Below are positions 1 through 8,419 of a stretch of 64,000 nt of DNA, one piece after another. Numbering within the stretch: the first letter of the stretch is position 1; each line of letters begins with the position of its first letter. The notes under the pieces are model-generated. The model was not told where the DNA came from, did no database searches, and saw only the letters and a list, made by a program, of their open reading frames with translations. The stretch is taken from positions 1,531,001-1,595,000 of the forward strand of contig NZ_CP135076.1 in NCBI RefSeq assembly GCF_032229225.1, in the 5' to 3' direction. A program made the position numbers and the translations under genes. This stretch comes from Stakelama saccharophila. GTDB taxonomy: Bacteria > Pseudomonadota > Alphaproteobacteria > Sphingomonadales > Sphingomonadaceae.

Positions 1-907
1 ACATTTCCGCCGTGACCTTTTCCAGCCGGGCGCCGGCGGTTTCGCTGGTCGCTTCCATGCGGGCGATGTGCGCGGCAAGCCGCTCGGCCGCGCCGCCGGA
101 GACCTCGTTCGCCTCGCGCCCGCGCTGTGCGAGCGCGGCAAGCTGGGCATCGAGCGCCGCGGCATGCTTGCTGGCATTCAGACCCGATTCGTCGAGCGTG
201 CGCGCCAGGGCCTGGGTTTCCTCATGCGCACGGGGCAGGGATGCGAGGACCACGTTGAGCGACTTTTCGGCATCGCCCGCGGCCTGGCCGAGGGTGCGGG
301 TGGAACGGTCGATGGCGTCGGCCTGGTCGCCCATGCCGTTGCTGACGGCGCGCAGGCGTTCCGCGGCATCGTCGCCCAGCGACAGCAGATAGTTGGTCTG
401 CTTGGCGAGTTCGGCGCGATTCTCCTCGATCTTTTGCGACAGGGTGGCGACCATGCGCTCCAGGCTGATCGCCTCCGCACGCATGGCGCGCGCGGTCGAT
501 CCGAAGCGCCGCGCCTCCGCGCGGCTCGTGCGCAGGGCGAGCAGCCACAGGATGCCGATGAGCGTGGGCGGAACGCACAGCGCGGCGATGAACTCCACGA
601 TCGCGACGGGCGCCATGGGGCGGCTGATGGTCGGCCAGGCGAGGTAGAGCATGCCGCCGAGCCACGCCGCGGTGGCCAGGGTCGCGAGGACCGGCATGAT
701 CCGGTCCAACCGTCCGGTCGACTCGTGTTCGTCCGGCTCCGCATGGTCGAGGTCCGAAAACCCCGCCTCTTCGGCCTCGACCGTTTCGTCGAGAGCGGCG
801 TTGCCGGCCGCTTCGATTTCCCCGTCGGGGCTTTCGGACCCCGCCTCGTGCCCGGGCCTCAGCCCGACGATCTTCGACACCCCGCTCATGGCCACTATGT
901 CTATCAC
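1..907 (-). CDS. TipN-like membrane-anchored coiled-coil protein (C-terminus outside window)
   Basis: The reading frame runs off the left edge, so only the N-terminal ~300 residues are present. It opens with an acidic stretch, followed by two hydrophobic segments at roughly residues 70-91 and 101-125 (MPVLATLATAAWLGGMLYLA and a second around EFIAALCVPPTLIGILWLL). After that comes a long Ala/Glu/Arg-rich coiled coil with many EENRAEL/LDAQLAAL-type heptads. Two N-terminal membrane spans plus a long coiled coil is the layout of TipN, the alphaproteobacterial polar landmark protein; the assignment is from layout and wording of the coiled coil and is inference. I chose the GTG at 907 because GAGGG lies just upstream; an in-frame ATG at 889 has no clear ribosome binding site. 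It diverges from the Hpt-like gene. Confidence 0.65.
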   Translation of the reverse strand, partial: MIDIVAMSGVSKIVGLRPGHEAGSESPDGEIEAAGNAALDETVEAEEAGFSDLDHAEPDEHESTGRLDRIMPVLATLATAAWLGGMLYLAWPTISRPMAPVAIVEFIAALCVPPTLIGILWLLALRTSRAEARRFGSTARAMRAEAISLERMVATLSQKIEENRAELAKQTNYLLSLGDDAAERLRAVSNGMGDQADAIDRSTRTLGQAAGDAEKSLNVVLASLPRAHEETQALARTLDESGLNASKHAAALDAQLAALAQRGREANEVSGGAAERLAAHIARMEATSETAGARLEKVTAEM

Positions 908-973
908 GTTTCCCTCGCCGGCAAACCGTTTTGCGACACACCGCGTTAACCCGAGGCGTGATAGCGGTGGAGC

Positions 974-1267
974 ATGGCTTACGATCCCGGTGCAATCGAT
1001 GCGACTCTGGCGGCCGCGCTGGGCGACGAGCCCGGACTGATCGCGGAATTGCGCCTGGCCTTTCTCGAGGGCGTGCAGGAACATCTCGCCACGCTTTCCT
1101 CGGCGGCGCGGCAGGAGGAATGGGATTCGGCCGCGATGCGCATGAAGGGACTTGCCGCCAGCTTCGGTGCGGTGCGGCTGATGGCGCTGGCCACGGAAGC
1201 GACCGCGTGCGCCGCCGGCCACCGGGAGATGGTCCGCCGGATCGAGCGCGCCGTATCGCGGCTGTAG
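974..1267 (+). CDS. Small Hpt-fold protein lacking the phospho-accepting histidine
   Basis: This 97-residue all-helical protein has the size and pattern of a histidine phosphotransfer domain. The usual signature is H-x-x-K-G followed by a GA-x-x-L helix. Here the matching stretch is AMRMKGLAASFGAVRL, so the Lys-Gly and the GAVRL helix are kept but methionine (residue 55) stands where the phospho-histidine should be. It therefore cannot relay phosphate by the normal chemistry. It may act as a binding adaptor for a kinase or response regulator, which is inference. It is divergent from the TipN-like gene, with about 65 bp between them. Fold assignment is moderately sure, function unknown. Confidence 0.7.
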   Translation: MAYDPGAIDATLAAALGDEPGLIAELRLAFLEGVQEHLATLSSAARQEEWDSAAMRMKGLAASFGAVRLMALATEATACAAGHREMVRRIERAVSRL

Positions 1268-1391
1268 GGTCCGGCCGCGCTATTTCTTGCGGCTGAATTT
1301 CTGGCGGCTGAGTTCGCGCATCGCCGGTCGAGCCCGTCAGCGTCAGGGATACGTGCGATCCTTTAGCAGGGCGCGCAACTGTGGTGGCGGC

Positions 1392-2057
1392 TCAGTCGAT
1401 GCCGCGCGCTTCGGCCCGCGCTTCCAACAGCGCCCACAGCCCGCGATGCTGGGCAAGGAGCTGATCGGCGCCGAACAGCATCGCGCGTTCGATGGCGACA
1501 CCGTCCGACAGCGCGGCGAGCAGCGCGGCCGCTTCATGCTCCGGTGGCAACGTGGATTGCGGCGCGGCCACGCCCAGGCGGAGCGCGGCGGCGTCGAGTA
1601 GCCGGCGGATTTCCTGCCATTCCAGGGCGAGTACCACGGCCGCGCCCAATGCACAGCCCTTGCGTTCCGATCGTCCGAGCGTATCGAGGGCGTGGCGCTG
1701 CGCGGCACTGGCGGCTTCCGCCTCCGCCTGGCCGGGGGTGCTCGGCACCGGACCGGCGGCAGCGGCAAGGTTCGCCAGATAGCTTCGCTCGATCGCGAAG
1801 GCGTTCGCCGCAGCGATCAGCCAGTCGCGGGCGGGCGGGCCGGGCATGTAGTCGGCCGCATGTTCGATGATCCCCGGATAGCGTCCGTGCAGCGCACATA
1901 GATGATGCACGGCGTCGGCGCGATCGCGTGCGGGGCAGTCCCGGCCGATCAGGTGTTCGACGAAGGGCTGGGCCGTGGTTCCATCGGCGCGCACCAGTGC
2001 GCGGACCGTTTCCCAGGCGCCTCCGAAACCGGCGAGTCGGGCGGGTTCGCTGACCAT
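1392..2057 (-). CDS. Conserved-looking hypothetical protein, 221 aa, mostly helical
   Basis: I do not recognise this family with confidence. The protein is soluble, Ala/Leu/Arg-rich and predicted mostly helical, with no signal peptide or membrane segment. A recognisable core reads FVEHLIGRDCPARDRADAVH, then HLCALHGRYPGIIEHAA and a C-terminal IERAMLFGADQLLAQHRGLW. An AGGAG ribosome binding site sits just upstream of the ATG, and third-position GC is high as in neighbouring genes, so it is very likely real and native. It stands alone on the minus strand, between the convergent Hpt-like gene and the upstream Phd-PAS gene, about 120 bp from the latter. Confidence 0.75.
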   Translation of the reverse strand: MVSEPARLAGFGGAWETVRALVRADGTTAQPFVEHLIGRDCPARDRADAVHHLCALHGRYPGIIEHAADYMPGPPARDWLIAAANAFAIERSYLANLAAAAGPVPSTPGQAEAEAASAAQRHALDTLGRSERKGCALGAAVVLALEWQEIRRLLDAAALRLGVAAPQSTLPPEHEAAALLAALSDGVAIERAMLFGADQLLAQHRGLWALLEARAEARGID

Positions 2058-2178
2058 GATTCTCCTGTGCCGTCCTCCGGACGATCACCGCGTCGTCCGG
2101 TCCGGCCCTTGTGCGCCACCTTGTTATACCGAAGCACGTAAAAAGCTGGTGAACGTCCCGCTAAGGAATTTGCGTGGA

Positions 2179-3099
2179 TCAGGCGGCGGCGACCAGGACG
2201 GTCTGCACCGCATCGACCACAACATGTCGCCGCACGGGCGCGAAGGCGACGCGGACGGGCATTGTCTCCGTGCCGCGTACCACCAGGCCGGCCTCGATCC
2301 GCATCGGCTCGCCACCGTCCAGAATATGCTCGATCGCATCCGCAACGCGGCTGCGCGAGGATAGATCGAACAGACCGGCATAGCGGACGTTGCGCAACAT
2401 CTCCGCCGCTATGCCGGTCATCCGGGTGAGGCTTTCCGTCGGCCGGGCGATATAGCCGCGGGGATTGATCCGCGCCTTGGCGATGTCTTCGAGTTCGGCA
2501 AGCGCCATGTCGACCGATTGACGGGCCGAGAATGCGAGGTCGCGCTGATCCTGCACCGAAATGTCGGTGCCGACCAGGGCCACGCCGTCCGGGTAGGGCG
2601 CGAAGGCGAGCGAAAGGCTGCGGCTTCCCGTGTCGTCGAGCCGCAGGTCGATCCGCTCCATGGTGCCGCTTGCCCGGATCCGGCGGGCGGTGTCGTCCAG
2701 ATATCCGCCGACCGGTTCGGGCAGCGCCGCTGTCAGGGACATCCCGGCGACGCCAAGATCGCGGCCGAAATAGGTGCGCGCCGCACGATTGACCGTGACG
2801 ATGCGGAGTTCGCGGTCGAGCAGGATGGCGATGTCGCGCATGGCATCGAGCACGACATCGCGTTCGTTGATCAGCCGTTCCTGCGGAGAATCGGGCGACT
2901 GCAATTCGCGGAACTGTTCGATTGACGACAGTGCGAGGCGCGGGCGGCCGCGATGCAGGATATAAACGGGGTGCCGCCTGGCCTTATCCTGCCAATAGCC
3001 AAAATTTCGCACGAGTTGCGATGCCGTCGCCTGGTCCTGCCGCGATTCGGCCCCCGGGGCCGGGTGTGATCCGTAATCTCCTGATTTGCGCGATGTCAT
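2179..3099 (-). CDS. Putative regulator: Phd/YefM-like N-terminal domain plus PAS domain
   Basis: The protein has 306 residues. Residues ~24-66 (TASQLVRNF, HPVYILHRGRPRLAL) match the pattern of Phd/YefM antitoxin DNA-binding domains: a short helix, then a basic beta-hairpin with a I-x-x-x-G-x-P element. Residues ~78-190 look like a PAS sensor domain (DVVLDAMRDIAILLDRELRI, VNRAARTYFG). The C-terminal third, which ends in VRHVVVDAVQT-like strands, may hold another sensory or dimerisation unit. No toxin gene is adjacent, so it is more likely a ligand-responsive transcription factor than an antitoxin; this is inference. The start is supported by GGGAGG upstream of the ATG. A perfect palindrome, TGTCCA-TTT-TGGACA, lies 120-135 bp upstream. 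Confidence 0.65.
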   Translation of the reverse strand: MTSRKSGDYGSHPAPGAESRQDQATASQLVRNFGYWQDKARRHPVYILHRGRPRLALSSIEQFRELQSPDSPQERLINERDVVLDAMRDIAILLDRELRIVTVNRAARTYFGRDLGVAGMSLTAALPEPVGGYLDDTARRIRASGTMERIDLRLDDTGSRSLSLAFAPYPDGVALVGTDISVQDQRDLAFSARQSVDMALAELEDIAKARINPRGYIARPTESLTRMTGIAAEMLRNVRYAGLFDLSSRSRVADAIEHILDGGEPMRIEAGLVVRGTETMPVRVAFAPVRRHVVVDAVQTVLVAAA

Positions 3100-3457
3100 C
3101 CGGGCCTCCCTTGCTGCACGAAGGGCTTCTAAAGGCCATGTCGGCGGGGCGTCGGACAGCGGCGCTGTCTCCGAAACGGCAGGGAAAGGCGCGCGGTCAG
3201 CAGGTTGCGCGGATCATTGTGTCCATTTTGGACAGGCCAGCCGCCCGGCAGCCTTGCCGTTCGCGCAAAGCACGCATTTCACGCAGTCCCGTAAGCGCTG
3301 CGCGTTAGCGATAGATTGCGCCACCGGCCCTAGCATCAGGACATCGGCACAGCGTTATGCACTGGCGCCGAAAAAGAATTTCCGGTCGGCACCCCGGTTC
3401 TTCACCGCCGGTCGGAAAGGAGGTTTCGCGAACTCACCCATCGTCGCGAAGCTTCGC
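3100..3457. other. Non-coding stretch between rpoD and the Phd-PAS gene
   Basis: I see no supportable gene here. It holds the upstream region of the Phd-PAS gene (transcribed leftward) and the distal 3' region of rpoD. The notable content is the TGTCCA palindrome listed separately. The rest shows no codon bias in any frame. Confidence 0.5.
3220..3234. promoter_or_regulatory. Perfect palindrome, candidate operator
   Basis: TGTCCA-TTT-TGGACA is a perfect inverted repeat with 6-bp arms and a 3-nt spacer. It sits 120-135 bp upstream of the Phd-PAS regulator start in otherwise unstructured non-coding DNA. Phd-family proteins bind short palindromes, so autoregulation is a reasonable guess, but nothing here shows which protein binds it. 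Confidence 0.4.
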
Positions 3458-3496
3458 GTACCCGGCGCCGGTGTTGGTCCTCTCGGCGCCGGGTAC
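3458..3496 (-). terminator. Strong hairpin directly after rpoD
   Basis: Two 13-bp arms pair perfectly (GTACCCGGCGCCG and its reverse complement) around a 13-nt loop, starting 6 bp past the rpoD stop. There is no U-run after it on the minus strand, so it may be a Rho-assisted terminator or an mRNA 3' end-protecting stem rather than a classic intrinsic terminator. Confidence 0.55.
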
Positions 3497-3502
3497 ATTT
3501 TC

Positions 3503-5539
3503 CTACTGGTCGAGGAAGCTGCGCATCTTGCGGCTGCGCGAGGGATGCTTGAGCTTCCTGAGCGCCTTCGCCTCGATCTGGCGAATACGTTCGCGCGTCA
3601 CGCTGAACTGCTGCCCGACTTCCTCCAGCGTGTGATCGGTGTTCATGCCGATGCCGAAGCGCATGCGCAGCACGCGCTCCTCGCGCGGGGTGAGGCTGGC
3701 GAGCACGCGCGTCACCGTTTCCTTCAGGTTCGACTGGATCGCCGAATCCACGGGAATGACCGCGTTCTTGTCCTCGATGAAATCGCCGAGATGGCTGTCC
3801 TCCTCGTCGCCGATCGGCGTTTCGAGGGAGATCGGCTCCTTGGCGATCTTCATCACCTTGCGCACTTTCTCCAGCGGCATCGAAAGGCGTTCCGCCATTT
3901 CCTCGGGCGTCGGTTCGCGCCCCTGTTCGTGGAGGAACTGGCGGCTGGTGCGGACCAGCTTGTTGATCGTCTCGATCATGTGGACCGGGATGCGGATCGT
4001 GCGCGCCTGATCGGCGATGGAGCGGGTGATCGCCTGGCGAATCCACCAGGTCGCATAGGTCGAGAATTTGTAGCCGCGGCGATACTCGAACTTGTCGACC
4101 GCCTTCATCAGGCCGATATTGCCCTCTTGAATCAGGTCCAGAAACTGCAGCCCGCGATTGGTGTATTTCTTAGCGATGGAGATCACCAGGCGCAGATTGG
4201 CCTCGACCATCTCCTTCTTCGCGATCCGCGCCTCGCGCTCGCCCTTTTGCACCATGTTGACGATGCGGCGGAACTCGCCCAGCGCCATGCCGGTCTGTTG
4301 CGAGATTTCGGCGATCTCGGTGCGGATGCGGTCGACCGCATCGCCCTCATTCTCGGTGAACGCCTTCCACTTCTTGTCGATGCCCGCGACCGAGCCGAGC
4401 CATCCCTCGTCGAGTTCGTGATCGACATAGGCGTCGAGAAAGTCCTTGCGCTTGACCTTGTGGCGCTCGGCAAGACGCAGCATCTGACCGCCCAGCGCAG
4501 TCAGGCGCCGGTTGAAGCTGTAGAGCTGGTCGACGAGATATTCGATCTTCGCCTGGTGGAACTGGACGCTTTCGACCTCGGCCGTCAGGTCCTCGCGCAG
4601 CTTCTGATATTTCTTTTCCTCGGCCGCGGACAGCTCTCCGCCGGAGGCCATCGCGTCGAGCCGCTTCGACTGCATGGCCGAGAACTTCTTGTAGATCGCG
4701 GTGATGTTCGCGAACTTCTCGAGCGCCTGCGGCTTCAGCGTCTCTTCCATCTGGGCGAGGCTGAGGGTGTTGTCCTCCTCGTCGTCATCGTCGTTGCGCT
4801 TGGCACGACGTTCCGTCATCGAGTCCTCTTCGTCGTCTTCGGACTCGTCCTCGACTTCGTCCTCTTCCTTGAAGGAAGGACCGGCGGTCTTTTCGGAGAT
4901 TTCGCCGTCGCCGTCCGCCTCGTCATCGTCGGACATGGCCTCGGGCGCGGGATCCTTGGTCAGCATGGCGTCGAGATCGAGGATCTCGCGCAACTGCATT
5001 TCGCCTTCGTTGAGCGCGTCGGACCAGCCGATGATGGCGTTGAAGGTAATGGGACTTTCGCAAAGCCCCAGGATCATCGTGTCGCGACCGGCCTCGATAC
5101 GCTTGGCGATCGCGATCTCGCCCTCGCGGCTGAGCAGTTCGACCGCGCCCATCTCGCGCAGGTACATGCGCACGGGATCGTCGGTTCGATCGACCGTTTC
5201 CTTCTTCTTGGTCTCGGTCGCCGGCTTCTTCGCCGTGGCGCCGTCCTCGGCGTCGATTTCGTCCGGCGTGTCGTCGTCGCGGTCGCCGTCCTCGCCGGCT
5301 TCCTCGTTCTCGACGACATTCACGCCCATCTCGTTGAGCTGCGCCATGATGTCCTCGATCTGCTCGGAAGACATCTGGTCCTGGGGCAGCATCTCGTTGA
5401 GTTGGTCGACCGTGATATAGCCGCGCTTCCTCGCGCGGGTGATCATCTTCTTGATCGAACCTTCGTTGAGGTCGATCAGCGGCGCGTCGCCTTGATCCTG
5501 ATTTTCAGCGACATCCGCCGTATTCGCCTTCGCCATCAA
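3503..5539 (-). CDS. rpoD: RNA polymerase primary sigma factor (sigma-70)
   Basis: Directs core RNA polymerase to housekeeping promoters. It has 678 residues, the usual alphaproteobacterial length. The sigma 1.1 domain is at the N-terminus ([20 protein letters not shown]), followed by region 1.2 ([20 protein letters not shown]). A long acidic non-conserved insert spans ~190-270. Region 2 has [20 protein letters not shown] and [13 protein letters not shown] near residue 490, region 3 follows, and the region 4.2 helix-turn-helix ([20 protein letters not shown]) lies near residues 635-660. It is only 10 bp downstream of dnaG, so the two form the classic macromolecular synthesis pair. A strong hairpin follows the stop codon. 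Confidence 0.98.
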   Translation of the reverse strand: MMAKANTADVAENQDQGDAPLIDLNEGSIKKMITRARKRGYITVDQLNEMLPQDQMSSEQIEDIMAQLNEMGVNVVENEEAGEDGDRDDDTPDEIDAEDGATAKKPATETKKKETVDRTDDPVRMYLREMGAVELLSREGEIAIAKRIEAGRDTMILGLCESPITFNAIIGWSDALNEGEMQLREILDLDAMLTKDPAPEAMSDDDEADGDGEISEKTAGPSFKEEDEVEDESEDDEEDSMTERRAKRNDDDDEEDNTLSLAQMEETLKPQALEKFANITAIYKKFSAMQSKRLDAMASGGELSAAEEKKYQKLREDLTAEVESVQFHQAKIEYLVDQLYSFNRRLTALGGQMLRLAERHKVKRKDFLDAYVDHELDEGWLGSVAGIDKKWKAFTENEGDAVDRIRTEIAEISQQTGMALGEFRRIVNMVQKGEREARIAKKEMVEANLRLVISIAKKYTNRGLQFLDLIQEGNIGLMKAVDKFEYRRGYKFSTYATWWIRQAITRSIADQARTIRIPVHMIETINKLVRTSRQFLHEQGREPTPEEMAERLSMPLEKVRKVMKIAKEPISLETPIGDEEDSHLGDFIEDKNAVIPVDSAIQSNLKETVTRVLASLTPREERVLRMRFGIGMNTDHTLEEVGQQFSVTRERIRQIEAKALRKLKHPSRSRKMRSFLDQ

Positions 5540-5549
5540 TAGCCCTCGA

Positions 5550-7415
5550 TTACGCGATCGTTTCGCCTTCTTCGTCGTCGAGCATCAGATTTGCAAGACG
5601 CGCTTCCAGCATTTGTCGTTCCTTTACCAACGCTACCTGCCGTGCAAAGGCTTCGTCCGTGAAGCCCGACTGCACCGCCGCCGTCGCTTCCGCAAGCGCA
5701 GCATCCACCGCGGGCCGCGCGACCAGCACCGCGATCGCCTCGTTCAGGTCGGCGCGGGCCCTGTCTTCGTCCCCTCCGACTTGCGTGAACGAGAATGGTA
5801 GCGTGTCGGCCCTGAGCAGATCGCCAGCGATCTGGTCGAAACCGGACGTGGCCAATATGGTGCGTAACCGCTCGCCATCAAGCGCCTGATCTTCCAGCGC
5901 CACGTCGATGACCGCCTCGAACAGCCGCCCCAGGGCGCCGTCTGCCATCTTGAGCGTGCCGAGCACCTCCATGTGCCGCGCGATCTCGGCCGGATGCCGG
6001 ATGAGGCCGGCAAGGATCGCCTTGGCCAGGACCCGGTCGATGCCGCCGGAATGCACGTTGCGCGCCTCGGCCGAGGGCGGTGGCTCGGGCGGTTTCCACG
6101 GTCCGCGGCGTTGGCCGGCAGGGCCGGGCTGTCGCTGCTGATATTGCCGGCGGGGCGGCGGCGCGAACAGCCGGTCGAAACGGCGGCGGAACTCGGCGAG
6201 ATATTCTGATCGCACGATCGGATCGCCGATCGCCTGCGCGTGCTCGGTGAGGCGGCGGCGCAGACCCGCGCGCGCCTCGGGCGTTTCGATCGGCTGTGCG
6301 GCGAGTTCGTGTGCCCAGATGCGCTCGACCAGCGGTTCGGGCTTTGCAAGCAGTTGCTCGAAAGCGGCGGGACCACGCTGGCGCACGAGATCGTCGGGAT
6401 CGAGTCCCTGCGGCAGTACGACGAAGCCGAGACTGCGCCCCGGCTGGAGCAGGGGAAGGGCGCGCATCGCAGCGCGCATCGCTGCCTTCTGCCCGGCCGA
6501 ATCACCGTCGAAGCAGAGCAGCGGCACATCGGCCATGCGCCACAGCCGCTCCAGTTGCTGCTCCGTCATCGCGGTGCCGAGCGGGGCGACGGATTCCTCG
6601 AAGCCGGCCTGGGCGAGCGCGATCACGTCCATATAGCCTTCGACCGCGATCACGCGGCCGGCCTTGCGCGCGGCGGCCTGTGCCCGGTCGAGATTGTAGA
6701 GGTTGCGGCCCTTGTCGAAGAGCGGCGTCTCGGGCGAATTCAGATATTTGGGCTCACCGTCGCCGATGATGCGTCCGCCGAACGCGATCACGCGCCCGCG
6801 CACGTCGCGGATCGGGATCATCAGGCGGCCACGGAACCGGTCGTACGGCTCCTTGCCCTCGACCTGGATCAGCATTCCCGCCTCGACCAGCCTGGCGTCG
6901 CCATAGCTCGACAGCGCATGGCGGAGCCTGGAGCGCGAATCGGGGGCGTAGCCGAAGCCGAACCTGCGCGCCGTCTCCGCACTGATCCCGCGCCGTTCGA
7001 GCACCGCACGCGCTTCCGCGCCCGCCAGGCCGTGCAATTGCTCGGTAAACCACTGCGCGGCGTCGGCCATCAGGTCGTGCAGCCCCTTCTGCCGCTCGGC
7101 CCGCTCGGCGGAGCGCTTGTCGGGGGCGGGGACCTCCATCCCGGCGGCGGCGGCGAGTTCCTTTACCGCATCCATGAACGGCAGGCCGCGCTGGTCGGTC
7201 ATCCAGCGAATCGCATCGCCATGCGCGCCGCAGCCGAAACAGTGATAGAAGCCCTTGTCGTCGTTGATCGTGAAACTGGGCGTCTTTTCCTGGTGGAACG
7301 GGCAGCACGCCTTGTACTCGCGCCCGGCGCGCCGGATCTTCACCGACTTGCCGATGAGCGAGGACAGCGTGATGCGCGAACGCAGTTCGTCGAGAAAGGC
7401 GGGGGTGAGGGTCAC
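5550..7415 (-). CDS. dnaG: DNA primase
   Basis: Synthesises RNA primers at the replication fork with DnaB helicase. It has 621 residues. The N-terminal CHC2 zinc finger uses C38, H41, C59 and C62 ([23 protein letters not shown]). The RNA polymerase core follows ([20 protein letters not shown]), and the Toprim domain has [15 protein letters not shown] and [10 protein letters not shown] near residue 300. The C-terminal helicase-binding domain is shorter and diverged. The start is GTG and overlaps the TGA of the upstream DUF559 gene as GTGA, so translation is probably coupled to that gene. It lies upstream of rpoD, with yqeY two genes upstream. Confidence 0.97.
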   Translation of the reverse strand: MTLTPAFLDELRSRITLSSLIGKSVKIRRAGREYKACCPFHQEKTPSFTINDDKGFYHCFGCGAHGDAIRWMTDQRGLPFMDAVKELAAAAGMEVPAPDKRSAERAERQKGLHDLMADAAQWFTEQLHGLAGAEARAVLERRGISAETARRFGFGYAPDSRSRLRHALSSYGDARLVEAGMLIQVEGKEPYDRFRGRLMIPIRDVRGRVIAFGGRIIGDGEPKYLNSPETPLFDKGRNLYNLDRAQAAARKAGRVIAVEGYMDVIALAQAGFEESVAPLGTAMTEQQLERLWRMADVPLLCFDGDSAGQKAAMRAAMRALPLLQPGRSLGFVVLPQGLDPDDLVRQRGPAAFEQLLAKPEPLVERIWAHELAAQPIETPEARAGLRRRLTEHAQAIGDPIVRSEYLAEFRRRFDRLFAPPPRRQYQQRQPGPAGQRRGPWKPPEPPPSAEARNVHSGGIDRVLAKAILAGLIRHPAEIARHMEVLGTLKMADGALGRLFEAVIDVALEDQALDGERLRTILATSGFDQIAGDLLRADTLPFSFTQVGGDEDRARADLNEAIAVLVARPAVDAALAEATAAVQSGFTDEAFARQVALVKERQMLEARLANLMLDDEEGETIA

Positions 7416-7786
7416 GGGTTCCCCTCCCGCTTGCGGGAGGGGTTAGGGGAGGGCAGTTCGACCAATACGCGCTCAATTTCGCTCACCACGCCTCCGACCC
7501 GCTCCATCACATCGTTGTTCCAGAAACGGATCACCCGATATCCCTTGGCTTCCAGAAACCGCGTGCGCTCGCGATCCTGTTCCGATTGCCAGCCATGTTG
7601 CCCGCCATCGACCTCGACAACGAGCTTAGCACCTCGCGCCACAAAATCGCAGATGAAAGGACCGACAGGAACCTGGCGGTTGAACCGGACGCTGGCGATC
7701 TGGCGCGCACGAAGATACTGCCACAGCTTTCGCTCTGCCGGCGTGGCTTCGCGGCGAAGATTGCGCGCTTTGGTTCGGGTCTCCAT
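7412..7786 (-). CDS. DUF559 / Vsr-like PD-(D/E)XK endonuclease-fold protein
   Basis: The 124-residue protein matches the DUF559 family, related to very-short-patch-repair endonucleases. It shows ARNLRREATPAERKLWQYLR, then FNRQVPVGPFICDFV, VVEVDGGQH and YRVIRFWNNDV. Asp47, Glu58 and Asp60 fit the catalytic D...ExD of the fold. I used the ATG at 7786; longer readings run through the palindrome upstream and into yqeY. Its last codons ([13 protein letters not shown]) are encoded by a palindrome, and an inverted copy of that palindrome lies just before the start. It is inserted between yqeY and dnaG, and its TGA overlaps the dnaG GTG. Substrate and biological role are unknown. Confidence 0.85.
   Translation of the reverse strand: METRTKARNLRREATPAERKLWQYLRARQIASVRFNRQVPVGPFICDFVARGAKLVVEVDGGQHGWQSEQDRERTRFLEAKGYRVIRFWNNDVMERVGGVVSEIERVLVELPSPNPSRKREGNP
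7421..7442. repeat. REP-like palindrome at 3' end of DUF559 gene
   Basis: Ten-bp arms CCCCTCCCGC / GCGGGAGGGG around TT. It forms the last codons of the DUF559 reading frame. The surrounding ~36 bp is an inverted relative of the element at 7799-7820. Confidence 0.8.
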
Positions 7787-7798
7787 TCCCTCCCCCGA

Positions 7799-7820
7799 CC
7801 CCTCCCGTGAGCGGGAGGGG
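7799..7820. repeat. REP-like palindrome upstream of DUF559 gene
   Basis: Nine-bp arms CCCCTCCCG / CGGGAGGGG around TGAG, preceded by CCCTCCCCCGA. Read on the opposite strand, this matches the element at the other end of the DUF559 gene, so the gene is bracketed by inverted copies. Confidence 0.8.
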
Positions 7821-7830
7821 AGAATGTCTG

Positions 7831-8283
7831 TTAATTCGCCAAAGACGCCTTCACCAGTCCGCTCGCCTTGCTCATGTCGAGCTGCGTGCCGTGACGCGCC
7901 TTCAGTTCGGCCATCACGCGGCCCATGTCCTTCATGCCCGTGGCGCCGACATCGGCCTTCACCTGTTCGATCGCGGCCTTCGTCTCGGCCTCGTCCATCC
8001 GGGCGGGAAGGAAGCGCTCGATCACCGCCACTTCCGCCGCTTCCGCCTCGGCCAGTTCGGCGCGGCCGCCCTTTTCGTACATGTCGATCGATTCGCGGCG
8101 CTGTTTGACCATCTTCTGCAGCACCTCCGTCACCAGCGCGTCGTCGTCGGCGACCTCGCTGCCGCGGGCTTCGATGTCGCGGTTCTTGATGGCGGACTGG
8201 ACCAGGCGGATGGTGGCGGTGGTCTGCTTGTCGCCGCTCTTCATCGCGGTGACGAGCGCGGCTTTGATATCGTCGCGGATCAT
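7831..8283 (-). CDS. GatB/YqeY domain protein
   Basis: The 150-residue YqeY-type protein corresponds to the free-standing tail domain of GatB, thought to help tRNA-dependent amidation or tRNA binding; its exact role is not settled. It starts MIRDDIKAALVTAMKSGDK, with the family's IRLVQSAIKNRDIEARG and a C-terminal MGRVMAELKARHGTQLDMSKAS. I chose the ATG at 8283 because family members begin exactly here; the upstream open frame lies in the carA promoter region. It diverges from carA and heads the yqeY-DUF559-dnaG-rpoD string. Confidence 0.93.
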   Translation of the reverse strand: MIRDDIKAALVTAMKSGDKQTTATIRLVQSAIKNRDIEARGSEVADDDALVTEVLQKMVKQRRESIDMYEKGGRAELAEAEAAEVAVIERFLPARMDEAETKAAIEQVKADVGATGMKDMGRVMAELKARHGTQLDMSKASGLVKASLAN

Positions 8284-8419
8284 GGCTTTGCTCTCGTTGG
8301 AATCGATGCTGCGCGCGATGTAATGCAAGCCGAGGCAGTTGACGACCCCGCCGCAGCGCTCTAGCGGACACCGCTTAGCGACATCGCCGGAACCTTGCTT
8401 TTTAGGAGTGCCCGCCACC

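Noticed and set aside
1267..1340. 13-codon minus-strand frame MRELSRQKFSRKK
   Set aside because: Good-looking basic tail but too short and no ribosome binding site; could be chance.
3220..3234. PpsR/CrtJ photosynthesis-repressor site
   Set aside because: The palindrome has TGT-N9-ACA rather than the required TGT-N12-ACA, and no photosynthesis genes are nearby.
3086..5542. Long plus-strand open frame (818 codons) opposite rpoD
   Set aside because: It mirrors rpoD codon bias; its text is low-information (HVH, LDLV repeats) and the minus-strand product is unmistakable RpoD.
6240..8108. Plus-strand open frame across dnaG, DUF559 and yqeY
   Set aside because: It spans three good minus-strand genes and has no coherent domain.
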